NCBI GenBank assembly: GCA_032158295.1
Contig: CM063249.1
Coordinates: forward strand, 20,400,270-20,464,269
From: Pycnopodia helianthoides
Lineage: Eukaryota > Echinodermata > Asteroidea > Forcipulatida > Asteriidae
Direction of reading: 5' to 3'
Length of the DNA stretch: 64,000 nucleotides
The translations under genes and the position numbers were made by a program. The notes below the pieces were generated by a model, which was not told the DNA's origin, did not search any database, and worked only from the letters and a program-made list of their open reading frames with translations. Below, piece after piece: positions 35,640 through 44,960 of the stretch (the stretch's first letter is position 1; each line of letters opens with the position of its first letter).

Positions 35640-36600
35640 TATTCAGGACCAGATGATTGCAGCCCATCCAGTTGCTAACTTCCTTCAGACAGATGTCGAG
35701 CCTTTCAAACACCTGATCCCTCTGAAGATTTCATGAAAACATAGAGCTATGTGTCGTCTGCATTTCGTGGAGAAAACCAGGTGCATGAACTATATCTTGA
35801 ACTGGTGTTGTATAGCAGATAAAAAGTAGAGGGCCCACTACTGATCCTTGGGGCACTCCCAACAATAATGGAGATGAATCTGAAGAGGTGTCATGGATGA
35901 GGACTCTTTCAAGTTCTCTTCCTGAAGGATTGGAAGAAAACCAGTTCAAGGCCACGCCAGTCTCTTCGAATCTCTCGTTGAGCCTATAGAGAGTAGAATC
36001 AGGTGGTCGACAGTGTCAAAGGCGGCAGTCAGATCGGAGGATGAGGACCGCTTCATCTCGCTCGTCCAGGGACAGAAGAAGATCAATGTATACTCGCACC
36101 AGAGCAGTCTCTACACTGTGATGGCGTCGGTATGCTGACTGCATGCCTGGAGGGAAGAAGAGAGTTTGCTATAGTCAGAAAGTCAACAGTTGCATGCATA
36201 CAACACGTTCTGTTACCTTTCCTAAGAATGGAAGGTTGGATAGTGGTGTAAAGTTCTTCAGCTCCTCTGGATCTAGACTTGCATTTTTTGTATAGTATTG
36301 GTATTACCATTGCTGATTTCAGTGAGGTGGGAAGCACAAAAATCTCCAGAGATTGGTTCGTTATGTCAGTGATGTCAGGTAGAATGGTGTCGAGGCATTT
36401 TTTGTGAAAACACAGGCAGGAACAGGGTCTAGTGCACAAGCTTTGATCTTCTTTGACTTGATGATAGTGCGTATATTGGCCTCTGATACTCGATTGAATT
36501 CCTGAAGGCAACGCAGATGACTAGCCTCTGTGGAACCAGCATGCGGAGGTGTCACCGATGTATCGGGTCTAACTCATAGGGAGTGGTCTTTGTAGCTGTG
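35640..36600 (-). pseudogene. LINE (CR1-like) reverse-transcriptase pseudogene
   Basis: The minus strand carries, in several frames, K-K-I-K-A-C-A-L-D-P-V-P-A, then L-P-T-S-L-K-S-A-M-V-I-P-I-L, then A-L-N-W-F-S-S and L-G-V-P-Q-G-S-V-V-G-P-L-L-F. Their order and spacing fit a non-LTR retrotransposon reverse transcriptase, from the palm entry to the GVPQGSVLGP motif. Frameshifts and stops break it into pieces (about 36550-36361, 36511-36083, 35955-35731), and the YxDD catalytic box is not intact. 5'-truncated or decayed copy. Confidence 0.8.
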
Positions 36601-36992
36601 CTATCTTGTCTTGGAAAAAGGATGGGCAAACTTTTGAGAAAGTTCTGTCTTTGAACTGTGTGCCGGCAACACTTTGGTCGGTTCGTTCTACTGTCATCTT
36701 TTGAACAATGCAGGATAACATTTTTGTTGTTAGTGTTTGCTAACAAAATAATGGAATGTATCATTAATTTCGGTGAGTGTGGACTGTAATATCGATAACA
36801 TAACATTATTATGAAATTCTATGACGTATACGAATACCTTCTTGAAAAAAGGTTGGTCTAATCCATTAGCTAGGCTTCTAAGTGACTTTACGGAAATTAG
36901 TAATGAGACCCAAGTTTGTCATTCATTTCGGTTCGCTGTGCACATCACATTGCGTGATCTGATTGGCTATCTCGCAAAGTAATTAATTTGTT

Positions 36993-37386
36993 TAATATTT
37001 TTTTTAATGAGATATCGCCTAACTCACAAGGCCGAGCGGCCACTTCAAGGTGAGGGCTACACTTAACTGATTTGGGCTGTTGACCAATATCAACTGACAC
37101 CAGGGTCAGTTTGCCACCTAACTTGGGGCTGAAACAGGCCGGGTTATACCCCCCTTTACAGTCCGTAAGGACGTAGGCATGGGTATCATCCACTAGGAGC
37201 CTGGCTGGTAGAGCAGAATACACTACCTTCCCAACTTTTTACGAAGCAACTGTGGTTAAGTGCCTTGTTCAAGGGCAAAAGTGTCATGACCGGGATTCGA
37301 ACCCACACTGTGCTGCTGACAACACCAGAGCTTGGGTCCGGTGAACCATGGAGGAATTGAACGAGACCACTCGGCCACGACACGCC
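36993..37386 (-). mobile_element. tRNA-derived SINE, copy 1
   Basis: The minus strand starts GTCGTGGCCGAGTGGTCT (A box) and has GGTTCGAATCC (B box), then CTTTTGCCCTTGAACAAGGC and a body ending near a short A-rich tail. The head resembles a long-variable-arm tRNA (Leu/Ser type). The body shares CAGTTGAT-TGGTCAACAGCCC with the copy at 58698. Confidence 0.85.
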
Positions 37387-38242
37387 AGTAATGGCGCCCT
37401 CTGTTGCCAAGTCACGTTTAGGAAATGAGACACTCAACTCAATTCGCTCGGCCCCAGCGGCCTATCCAGGACCGCTGGGATGGGCTAATCAGCTTGCACA
37501 GATTCTTGTTCAGGAAGTACGTCATGCGTGCAGTGCTTGCAGTGTGAGTGTGATGCATGATGGGACTGAGCATGGGACTGGTCAGGTTCCCAGTGCCTGG
37601 ATCGTATAACCATAGGCCCCCTAGTAAAGTAAAAACGTAACAGCTATGTTCGTCCAAAGGACAAACACTTGTCTAGTTATTATCTCTGCTGGCACGTCCG
37701 GAGCATTGAAATTAGTTCTTGATAAACAAAGTACACATGATCTAATAAAGTTTGTCACAGGACGTGATCATTTTATTTGATCATTATTTTTACATCAGCC
37801 AAAACTTCAAGCACTCTAAAGAAAACCACCTCATGTCAGTAGAATAAACTCCAATCCTTCACCCCGTGTTCCCACCCGGATCCAGGCTTTCATAGTTTAA
37901 ACACGGGCATTTGTTATTACTATAATTTTGTTGGTACTACTAGAAATTATACAGAGAGGCTATTCCTTTGGTATTTATTCCAAAAATTAATGACCATAAA
38001 ACTTAGTTGGTAGGAAGCACTGCAGCTGTTAATAATGTATAACACTTTGAGAAACGATTCCCTTCTATAGGAATGTGGTTTTAGAGAATTAAAAAAAAAA
38101 CGTGTCATGCATTATATTCTAATTACGGGTGATTCTTCCTGCGTGAATATAACGTTTTTTTAAATAAAATTTTAGCGGGGTTAGATTTTTTGTATGGCAT
38201 CAATATTTATACAAGATTAAAACAATCGAACGGTTCAAAAAA
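37387..38242. other. Intergenic, no gene seen
   Basis: Short open frames only; no splice-flanked exon recognised. Confidence 0.45.
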
Positions 38243-38355
38243 CCACTTGACTGCTTTTGTCACCCTTGTATGCGCTGCATGTATGTGTGTTGTCTTGTCA
38301 TTTAGCCTTCGAGAAAGACTCTGCTAGGGTCAAAACGTCAGGCCACTAACTAATA
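38243..38355 (+). repeat. Dispersed retroelement-like fragment (GAAACGTCAGGCC family), copy 2
   Basis: Matches 15012-15120 closely (only a few substitutions, e.g. GGGTCaAAACG). Flanking sequence differs, so it is a separate insertion. Confidence 0.55.
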
Positions 38356-38572
38356 TTTTGCATCTTAAAAACACGTGTCACTCAATCCTATGGCTGCATC
38401 AGTGGCGTATCTGGACATTTTCACCGGAGTTGGGGGGGGGGGGGGTAGGCGGGGAAAAGACATAATGGAGGAGGGGGTGTAGAGGGGGCGGGTTCCGAGG
38501 CGTCAGAGCCATACTACGTCCGATTTTTTGCCGATTTGACCCATTATTTCGTTTTTCGAAAATGGCCTGTGC

Positions 38573-38804
38573 AATGGACCCTTCCCATGAAATATGCAAG
38601 TTACATTCACGATGATGCGTACAGACACTATAGTGGTTGGCAAACGCCGTAGAGTTGTGCACAAGGCAGACGCACAAACGCGTGTGCGTCACGCCACCAT
38701 CAGTCCCATACAAAAAGGCATGATATGCACTCATTTTGCCAACCAGTAGGGAGAGTGCGCACGTGCGATGTTCAATTTACATATTTCATGGGAAGGGTCT
38801 ATTA
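38573..38804. mobile_element. MITE with 24-bp inverted ends (232 bp)
   Basis: Left AATGGACCCTTCCCATGAAA(TATG), right CATATTTCATGGGAAGGGTC(TATT). The interior has no open frame. It lies just right of a G-run (38434-38448). Confidence 0.8.
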
Positions 38805-38979
38805 AAGGGACACACTGCCTTGGATTGGGCGATTTGGGCTATAAAATGCACTTGAACGCGTTTGTTATGAAATCCATATGGTTGGAAAGATGTTTTAAAG
38901 TAGAACATATAGGCCCTAATGATCCACTCATCAATTCGGACATGGCGGTAAAGTACGTCGCATCATGGAGATTGGCCAA

Positions 38980-39121
38980 TTGTTTATTCGTTCAAACGAA
39001 TTACTAATTCGTCCAAACGAATTACTAATTCGTTCAAACAAATTATTAATTCGAATTATTAAAACGAATTATTAATTATTAATTATTCGAATTATTAATT
39101 CGAATTATTAAAACGAATTAG
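38980..39121. repeat. AT-rich palindromic tandem repeat (ATTAATTCG family)
   Basis: Units TTCGTTCAAACGAATTACTAA then TTATTAATTCGAATTATTAA; each is nearly self-complementary. Confidence 0.8.
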
Positions 39122-39386
39122 TTCCCGCTGATAACTTCAGTGGCACGATTGGGCTTTCGTAGTTTTGCCTACCAGGGTTGGCAAAAGTATGGGCGGCCTT
39201 CAAAGCAAAAAGTACAATAATTTATCATTTTGTTAGAATTCTATTAAAATAGCCAAAATTACTGACCAATCAATGGTTGCCACCCAAGACAAATTGAAAG
39301 AACTTGATGTTCTTCAAAGCAAAGGGGTCAATGTTTTTTTAGGCAAAAGTTGTCGAGTTATCAATTGTTTACTATTAAAATCTGTC

Positions 39387-39541
39387 CATTAGACCCCTTG
39401 CATTAGTCGCCATCGTTTATGCATCGATGACAAATAAAGGAAACGTGCCCGCATGACTCTTAGCCAATGCTAACTCTTCATTGACCTCAGTGTGGGGACT
39501 GTTTTGGGTGTGTGACGTCATATTATGCAAGGGTCTATATA
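39387..39541. mobile_element. Small inverted-repeat element (155 bp)
   Basis: ATTAGACCCCTTGCAT at the left and ATGCAAGGGTCTATA at the right, with a GACGTCA within. Probable MITE; the terminal repeat is short, so confidence is moderate. Confidence 0.5.
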
Positions 39542-41887
39542 AAATGCTGTTCAATGTTTTGTAACAATAAAAGGTCTATAGGCCCTAGGCCCTAGGTATT
39601 GCGCGATTCGGACATTTTGGGGGACTACTAATTGGTTCCACGGTCTTGTTTTTTGCTTTAACGCGTGAAGGAAACAAACTCGCGCACTTAAATTGGTACC
39701 AATGTTCAAATACATTACCTGTTGTAAAAACCAGCTTATTTTTTTCTCATTTTTTCTCTCAAATATAGCAAAAGAATGCACAGCCACAGGCCCGATTTGA
39801 TCATGACGACACAACCCTTTAGAGGTTTTATTTACTAAAGCTGCGGTTCAAATCCTGCACTTTTCGCTTATTCATCACTAGCCAGAATAGTGTTGTTCGT
39901 TTATGTCTGTATATTGGATATGGCCATCATGCCATGGTCAGTGTTCTTTACGGTGGAATGGATAGAATACACACGTATACACGATCACATGTACTTGTGC
40001 GATGTTTCTTTGTTAGTTTGTTTGCTTGTACTTTTAGGGCCGCGTATTTAAAAAATTTTCACTTGACCTTTATACTTTAAAGTATTGTTTTTGCGTGTGT
40101 TTTTTTTTTTAACAATGACCGAATAGGCTATATATGTTAGCAATGAGAAATAAGAAAAATATTCGGGGTACCATACGTATACATCTTTGTTAATTGTTTC
40201 AGTGGTTCAAAGTAAAAAAAAAAAACACCAAATGGTAACCATACTTAAAGGTCAACTATTTTTTTTGTAGAAAGGTAACGAGTACGTAATGAAAACATAT
40301 AAATGAGTGGAACTCAAAACAATGTTATAATGACTTGTAAAAAAACAAACATTTTGATCAGTGTTGCGCTGGGCGAAAATGCCGAGTTTCACGAAAAGGC
40401 CCTAAAAGCACATAGGAATCAAAACAGCACTGTGACGTCATACTGTGGACGGTTCTGTTTACCTTGCACACAAAAGTGTATTATTTACATGCAAAAAACA
40501 ACGAAAATTAAGCTGATCAAAAGTTTGGAAAGCAGCGGTTCGTGGAAATATTACAGAGTTGATGAACAAAAGGTTTTTCCGTCAAGCACTTAAGATGGGA
40601 GTGATTAAAAGCTCAGTGACCAAGGGAGGTCTCCAGAAAAGGGGGAGACAAAACTCGACATTTTCCTCAACCAAAATAGATTTTGTTTTCAACTCGAAAT
40701 CATTTTGGTTACTCGTAATCGTTTCAAGAGCACGAAATCATTTTGCAACGCAATTATTTATTTCGAGCTCTCGCAATCATTTATTTTGAGCGTATAAAAC
40801 AAACTATTTCGAGCGTTAAAAATGATTTTGAGTGAAATGATTTTGTAAGAATGAAATGATTCCGAACAAAATTATTTATGTTTATCTCCCCCACCCACAA
40901 TATGTCCCTGTTAGTCAGCAGTTGCTCAGAGGTAACAACCCTCGATCTATGTCAAACTTGTGCTCCCTTAATACAAACCAACCGAGGACCATTGAATCTT
41001 GAAATCTTTTCGAGAGTTGTTAACAAACATCACCGGATTCCTCGGAAAATGAAAGAAACAAATAACCTCAGGACTCTTTTTGCTGTTTCTGGAATCCATC
41101 GACAGCACATTTCCTTGGCTTAATACAAACGTTATTGGAAAAAACCTTTAAGAAATAGGGACAGACCTAAACAAGAAAACGGTAAGTGCACTGAGAGACG
41201 AAGATAAACAATCTTTCACTGTCCGCAGTATGACGTCATGGTTCCGAACCTGCGAGGGCGCGAAAAACCCAATAGATCAAAAATTGAAAAAGGGCGCTAT
41301 TTTTCTCGATCAAATTTCAGCAAAATTGCAGGGCAAAAAACTTCAAACTTATGACCAATTAATAACTAAACACATAATAAACAAATATAAAGGGTCAAAA
41401 ATTGTTTGATTGATTTCGTTCAAGTTGATCTTTAACCATAGCCACCTGCCTATAGCTCACTCTAAAAACTTCCGATGCCGAGTCCCAGGGGCTTGACCCA
41501 TACAGTGGTAAAAAAGAGGAATTTGAAATTGGATTCTGCGTCATGTTGACCCTTTCCTGGGTCACTTTGACACAGATTCCCGGGTCATACTGACCCAGAA
41601 ATGGGTCAATCCCCACGGGACCCGGATCTAGAATAATCTGACCCGGAAGTTTGAAGGGTCTACTGTAAGGCCTATATACCTAGAACTCATTAGTTTGGTC
41701 CAAAGATATGTGCCTTTAATATACATGCCTTTTGTAGTGTTAGAGAATAAGTCCTTTATGCATTATAAAATAGTTTATCGTTTAATAAAGCATCCCACGA
41801 CAGCTCATCATCACCGGTCTCTTTGAATGTCCGACAATATATATTATTTTCTGAATAAGAACAAATTTAATACGAAATGGCTGTTCT
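39542..41887. other. Intergenic region 3' of the receptor gene; repeat fragments
   Basis: Holds a MITE right-end fragment at 39780-39830, a degenerate patch of CGAAATCATTTTG / CAAAATCATTTC words at 40690-40880, and a CTGACCCGG-rich patch at 41520-41660 that recurs at 43255-43420. A 96-codon open frame at 40303-40593 has no splice or family support. Confidence 0.45.
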
Positions 41888-41893
41888 TTAATA
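41888..41893 (-). terminator. Possible poly(A) signal ATTAAA for the receptor gene
   Basis: The variant hexamer ATTAAA occurs on the minus strand about 15 bases after the stop codon. That is very close, so the true cleavage site may lie further downstream; another ATTAAA lies on the minus strand near 41780. Weak evidence. Confidence 0.3.
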
Positions 41894-41907
41894 TTGATTA
41901 ACAATGC

Positions 41908-42457
41908 CTAGTTGCTCGTAGTCATTGTTAAGTGACTGTAAACACTGGTGTCCGTATCGCTGGTAACTCCCACTTTACGATCCAGATGATCGTAATTATC
42001 ATCATGTGTGGCTGCAGTTTTAGACAAAGCTTTAGGTGAAGAAGATGACACGACTCTGTCCTCCGTAGGCCTTTTCATGTATTTCTGTCCGCTGTTGTAA
42101 ACCGGCTTGGTTTTCTCTGGTGAACTGTCAGGTGAAATGGCCGATCGAAACTTGTCCTTGTCTTCAACAATTAACGCAACACTTTCATAAGTTACAATAC
42201 ATGAAGACGGTTCGAGTTTAAAGTAATAGTTTGGGTCATCGGTTCGTAGATCATGTTCAGCTTGATTACGTTGGGGAGTTGGTTCCGTGTAGCGAGCTGT
42301 AGCGACAGTATTTCCTGATGGCGGTGGACGTGTATCTGGGACTGCGTACTGACCTCCTATGTGGCAGTAGTCGTGTTCACTTTTATGTCTTGCTGATGTA
42401 ATAGTCGCCTGATTTGACTCTTCTGGTGCATTCTGAGACTCTTCTTCTTTTTGTCTC
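41908..42457 (-). CDS. Novel receptor gene, exon 5 (long tyrosine-rich cytoplasmic tail, stop codon)
   Basis: Terminal coding exon, 550 bp including TAG, after acceptor TCATTGCAG. It encodes residues 228-409: polar, rich in Ser, Thr, Pro and charged residues. Tyrosine motifs seen: Y257-C-H-I, Y264-A-V-P, Y305-F-K-L, Y317-E-S-V, Y382-D-H-L and Y400-S-H-L. Y305/Y317 are spaced YxxL-x8-YxxV, close to the ITAM rule YxxL/I-x6-8-YxxL/I; Y382/Y400 are spaced x14, wider than a classical ITAM but near the long spacing known in Draper-type receptors. A proline run (R-P-P-P-S) could bind SH3 domains. A role in tyrosine-kinase signalling is inference; no known protein was recognised. Confidence 0.85.
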
Positions 42458-42853
42458 CTGCAATGATTGAAGTGAGAGATGGTCATTTGCGTTCAACCAC
42501 TGGTGGCAAAACGAAAAGTATATAAAAGGTCTACAGGATGGTTACCCATCCTATTACTGACCACGGTCAATACCGACTTAATTGTTTTTATGCATGCCAC
42601 CGACTGATCTTCCGTTGAGCTCAGGGTCTTGGGCTTGCAAAGACATCTCCATACCCAAATATTTTGTTAAGAAAAAAAAATGTCGGGAAACTGTGGGGAA
42701 ACCTCACCAATCTACAAAGCAGTTTCTGAACTTAAGTTCCAGAGAGAAGAGGGCGATATTAAATAATAAGATAAACTTCTTAGTTTCCTTTTTTATCATA
42801 ACATTTAAACCCAATATGAACATCAGCAAAATAGATGATGCTCTTGAACTTAC

Positions 42854-43033
42854 CCTAAGTTGCGAGTCATACAAACGACTAGTTTTCCTGGTCGGCAGAC
42901 ACATAACACACCTAACAAAACACCGATGAGAAGACATATGCCACATGCTACTACCAACACTTTAACCGTCAAGTCAGAACCTGAAGAGGCTGATGAACCG
43001 TCACCTGACGTATCCTCAACTAAACCACCACAA
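42854..43033 (-). CDS. Novel receptor gene, exon 4 (juxtamembrane and transmembrane helix)
   Basis: 180-bp exon with a strong acceptor (TCTCATTTCAG) and donor (GG|GTAAGT). It encodes a Ser/Gly-rich acidic linker (D-T-S-G-D-G-S-S-A-S-S-G-S-D), then a hydrophobic helix at about residues 190-213 (V-K-V-L-V-V-A-C-G-I-C-L-L-I-G-V-L-L-G) closed by R-P-G-K, a stop-transfer pattern. Topology is therefore type I: cysteine-rich part outside, C-terminus inside. Cysteines next to the inner face (L-C-V-C) are possible palmitoylation sites; that is inference. Confidence 0.86.
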
Positions 43034-44126
43034 CTGAAATGAGAAACACCGTTGTTACTTGGCAACAATGTAAATTATCTTGCTTGAACTTCCATCTAAA
43101 AACCTATCGTTAAAACAATTTGTCAAAGAGCTGGGGAGGGGACAGTTCAGGATATTTTCAAATAGTGTCGGAATTTTTCTCTTTGAAAGTCGTTTACCCC
43201 TGCCTTCCTTGCGTTTAAGAGCCTTTTACACTCATTCAAGACAAAAGATCATAATTGAACTGGATCCAGGTCCCGAGGACAAAGGTTATTTCCGGATCAG
43301 CGGGTACCGTTTTGGAGGTCACATTACCCGGAGTCGGAGTTAAAACACGTCACTGACCCGGATTCGTGGTCAGTGTGACCGGAAACGGGTCATGCTGACC
43401 CAGGTACATATGGTCATTTTGGGGAGTGAACGGATCAAGTCGTGATTTTACAATATTGCAGGGATCAACCGAAGAACTACAATACCACAATACCCTTCCG
43501 ACCAATGGGTTTTGTCAAAGATAGTGTTACTGCGTTATTCAGTCAGAGGATTGGATTTACACCAAGTAGACTCGCCTTGGTCACCCGACATAATGTTTTG
43601 CAACCTCACAAGTATTAATTTGTCTTAGTCTTTAATCAAACATGTGTCCAGTTTCATAGAGCTGCTGAAGCAGAAAATATTACTTCAAGACCAGCTTGAA
43701 CGAAAACGGCAACAAGTGATCTTTGCTGAAATTCATTTTTGTCATCAATAAGAAAATTGAGTTCACATGAGATTAAACAGATTTTAATTGTTTAAAAAAC
43801 AATAATTTTGAAAACCCTTCTTTGGTGCTTTTCAGAAAGATTCGCGAAAAGCCCTGCTATGTCATTACTGATGTTACGTCATTTGTGGGAGCTCCGTTTT
43901 GTATAGCCGCTTTGCTGCATGCATGAAGGTATAAAAAATTAACAACCCACAAATGACGTCAAAGTATTGTCATTTTGAAGCACGCCGTCAACGGCAGAAG
44001 TGTAGCTAAAGTTTTTCGAAACCTTGAGGTTGGGACCTAACTTTCTAATCGATATTACGAAAATTTCAGAAGTGTAAAAATATTAAAATAAAATTTTAAT
44101 TATAAACAAACACACTATAAACAAGT
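43034..44126 (-). other. Intron 3 of the receptor gene (part)
   Basis: Non-coding between exons 4 and 3. Contains the second GACCCGG-rich patch (43255-43420). Confidence 0.7.
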
Positions 44127-44359
44127 TTAAAGGAACATTTCAGAATTGGTTTTTGCTAACAAAACAGTTGCTGGTAGTGTAAGCACTTTATGTACTCCAC
44201 CATCATACATAAACTGACAAACCTGTAGAAGTTTGAGATCTATCGGCCATCTGGGTCACGAGAAAATAGTGAAAAACCGATTACACATTTGCATGAAATG
44301 AATAAAACGCTCACTGAGCGATAAACTCCAATCGGAAAATTAGTTTAGTGATATTTTAA
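44127..44359. mobile_element. TTAA MITE, family 3, truncated copy beside exon 3
   Basis: Begins TTAAAGGAACATTTCAGAAT and follows the reverse complement of 53640-53887 until about 44345, then degenerates. The right edge is within a few bases of the exon 3 donor (44360-44365). Confidence 0.75.
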
Positions 44360-44365
44360 ACTTAC

Positions 44366-44525
44366 TCTGATTGTTGTTGATCACATGTTTGACAGTTGAC
44401 ACCTGTCCAACCTTCTAAGCAATCACAGTGTGCTTTCGTTTCATCGTAGTACATACAAATGTCGTTACTGGTTGCACAGACCACTGCATCATCAAACTCA
44501 CAAACCGTAACACCTTCCTTACAAC
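44366..44525 (-). CDS. Novel receptor gene, exon 3 (EGF-like domain)
   Basis: 160-bp exon between acceptor AAAATAG and donor GA|GTAAGT. It encodes residues 115-166 plus split codons. It contains one classic EGF pattern, C-x7-C-x6-C-x9-C-x-C-x8-C, ending C-D-C-L-E-G-W-T-G-V-N-C, the usual EGF C-terminal loop. Extra cysteines follow (Q-T-C-D-Q-Q-Q and C168 in the next exon). Phase 1 in and phase 2 out agree with exons 2 and 4. A truncated MITE ends only a few bases from the donor site. Confidence 0.85.
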
Positions 44526-44544
44526 CTATTTTGAACAACAAAAT

Positions 44545-44880
44545 ATGATTTAAAGGGTGTGCACAACATTGGTAAGATTGAAAGTATAAATGTTCACAGA
44601 TTTGTACATAACCTATAGTATGAAGATGGTCATAGTGAAAAACTTCCCTTTAAATAGTTTTACTTGAATTGCTATAGTTTTTAGAAATGAGTAGAACAAT
44701 TAGTTTTAATCCGAAACCCGATGTTTCAAAAAAGTGAAAACATACAATGGGAGTTTTCACTATTTTCTTGTGACTCCGATGACCGATTGAGCTTAAACTT
44801 TCACAAGTTTGTTATTTCATGTAAATGTTGGGTCACATGAAGTGCAGATACTGGTCTTTGACAGTTACCATTGTTTTACA
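44545..44880. mobile_element. Decayed MITE related to families 1 and 3
   Basis: Starts TTTAAAGGGTGTGCACAACA; its right part (TGGTCTTTGACAGTTACCAT) matches the right end of the 23164 element. Internal similarity is weak. Confidence 0.45.
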
Positions 44881-44960
44881 TGTGCTCTAAGACCACTCTT
44901 GATGTTAAATTACAGACCTCCAAGTATTAACCTTTGTCCTATTTTTAAGAGTACATTGTT

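Noticed and set aside
35640..36600. Functional reverse-transcriptase gene
   Set aside because: Motifs lie in different frames with stops between them and no intact catalytic box; it is a dead LINE copy.
40303..40593. 96-codon plus frame with several cysteines
   Set aside because: No splice or family support; followed by low-complexity word repeats.
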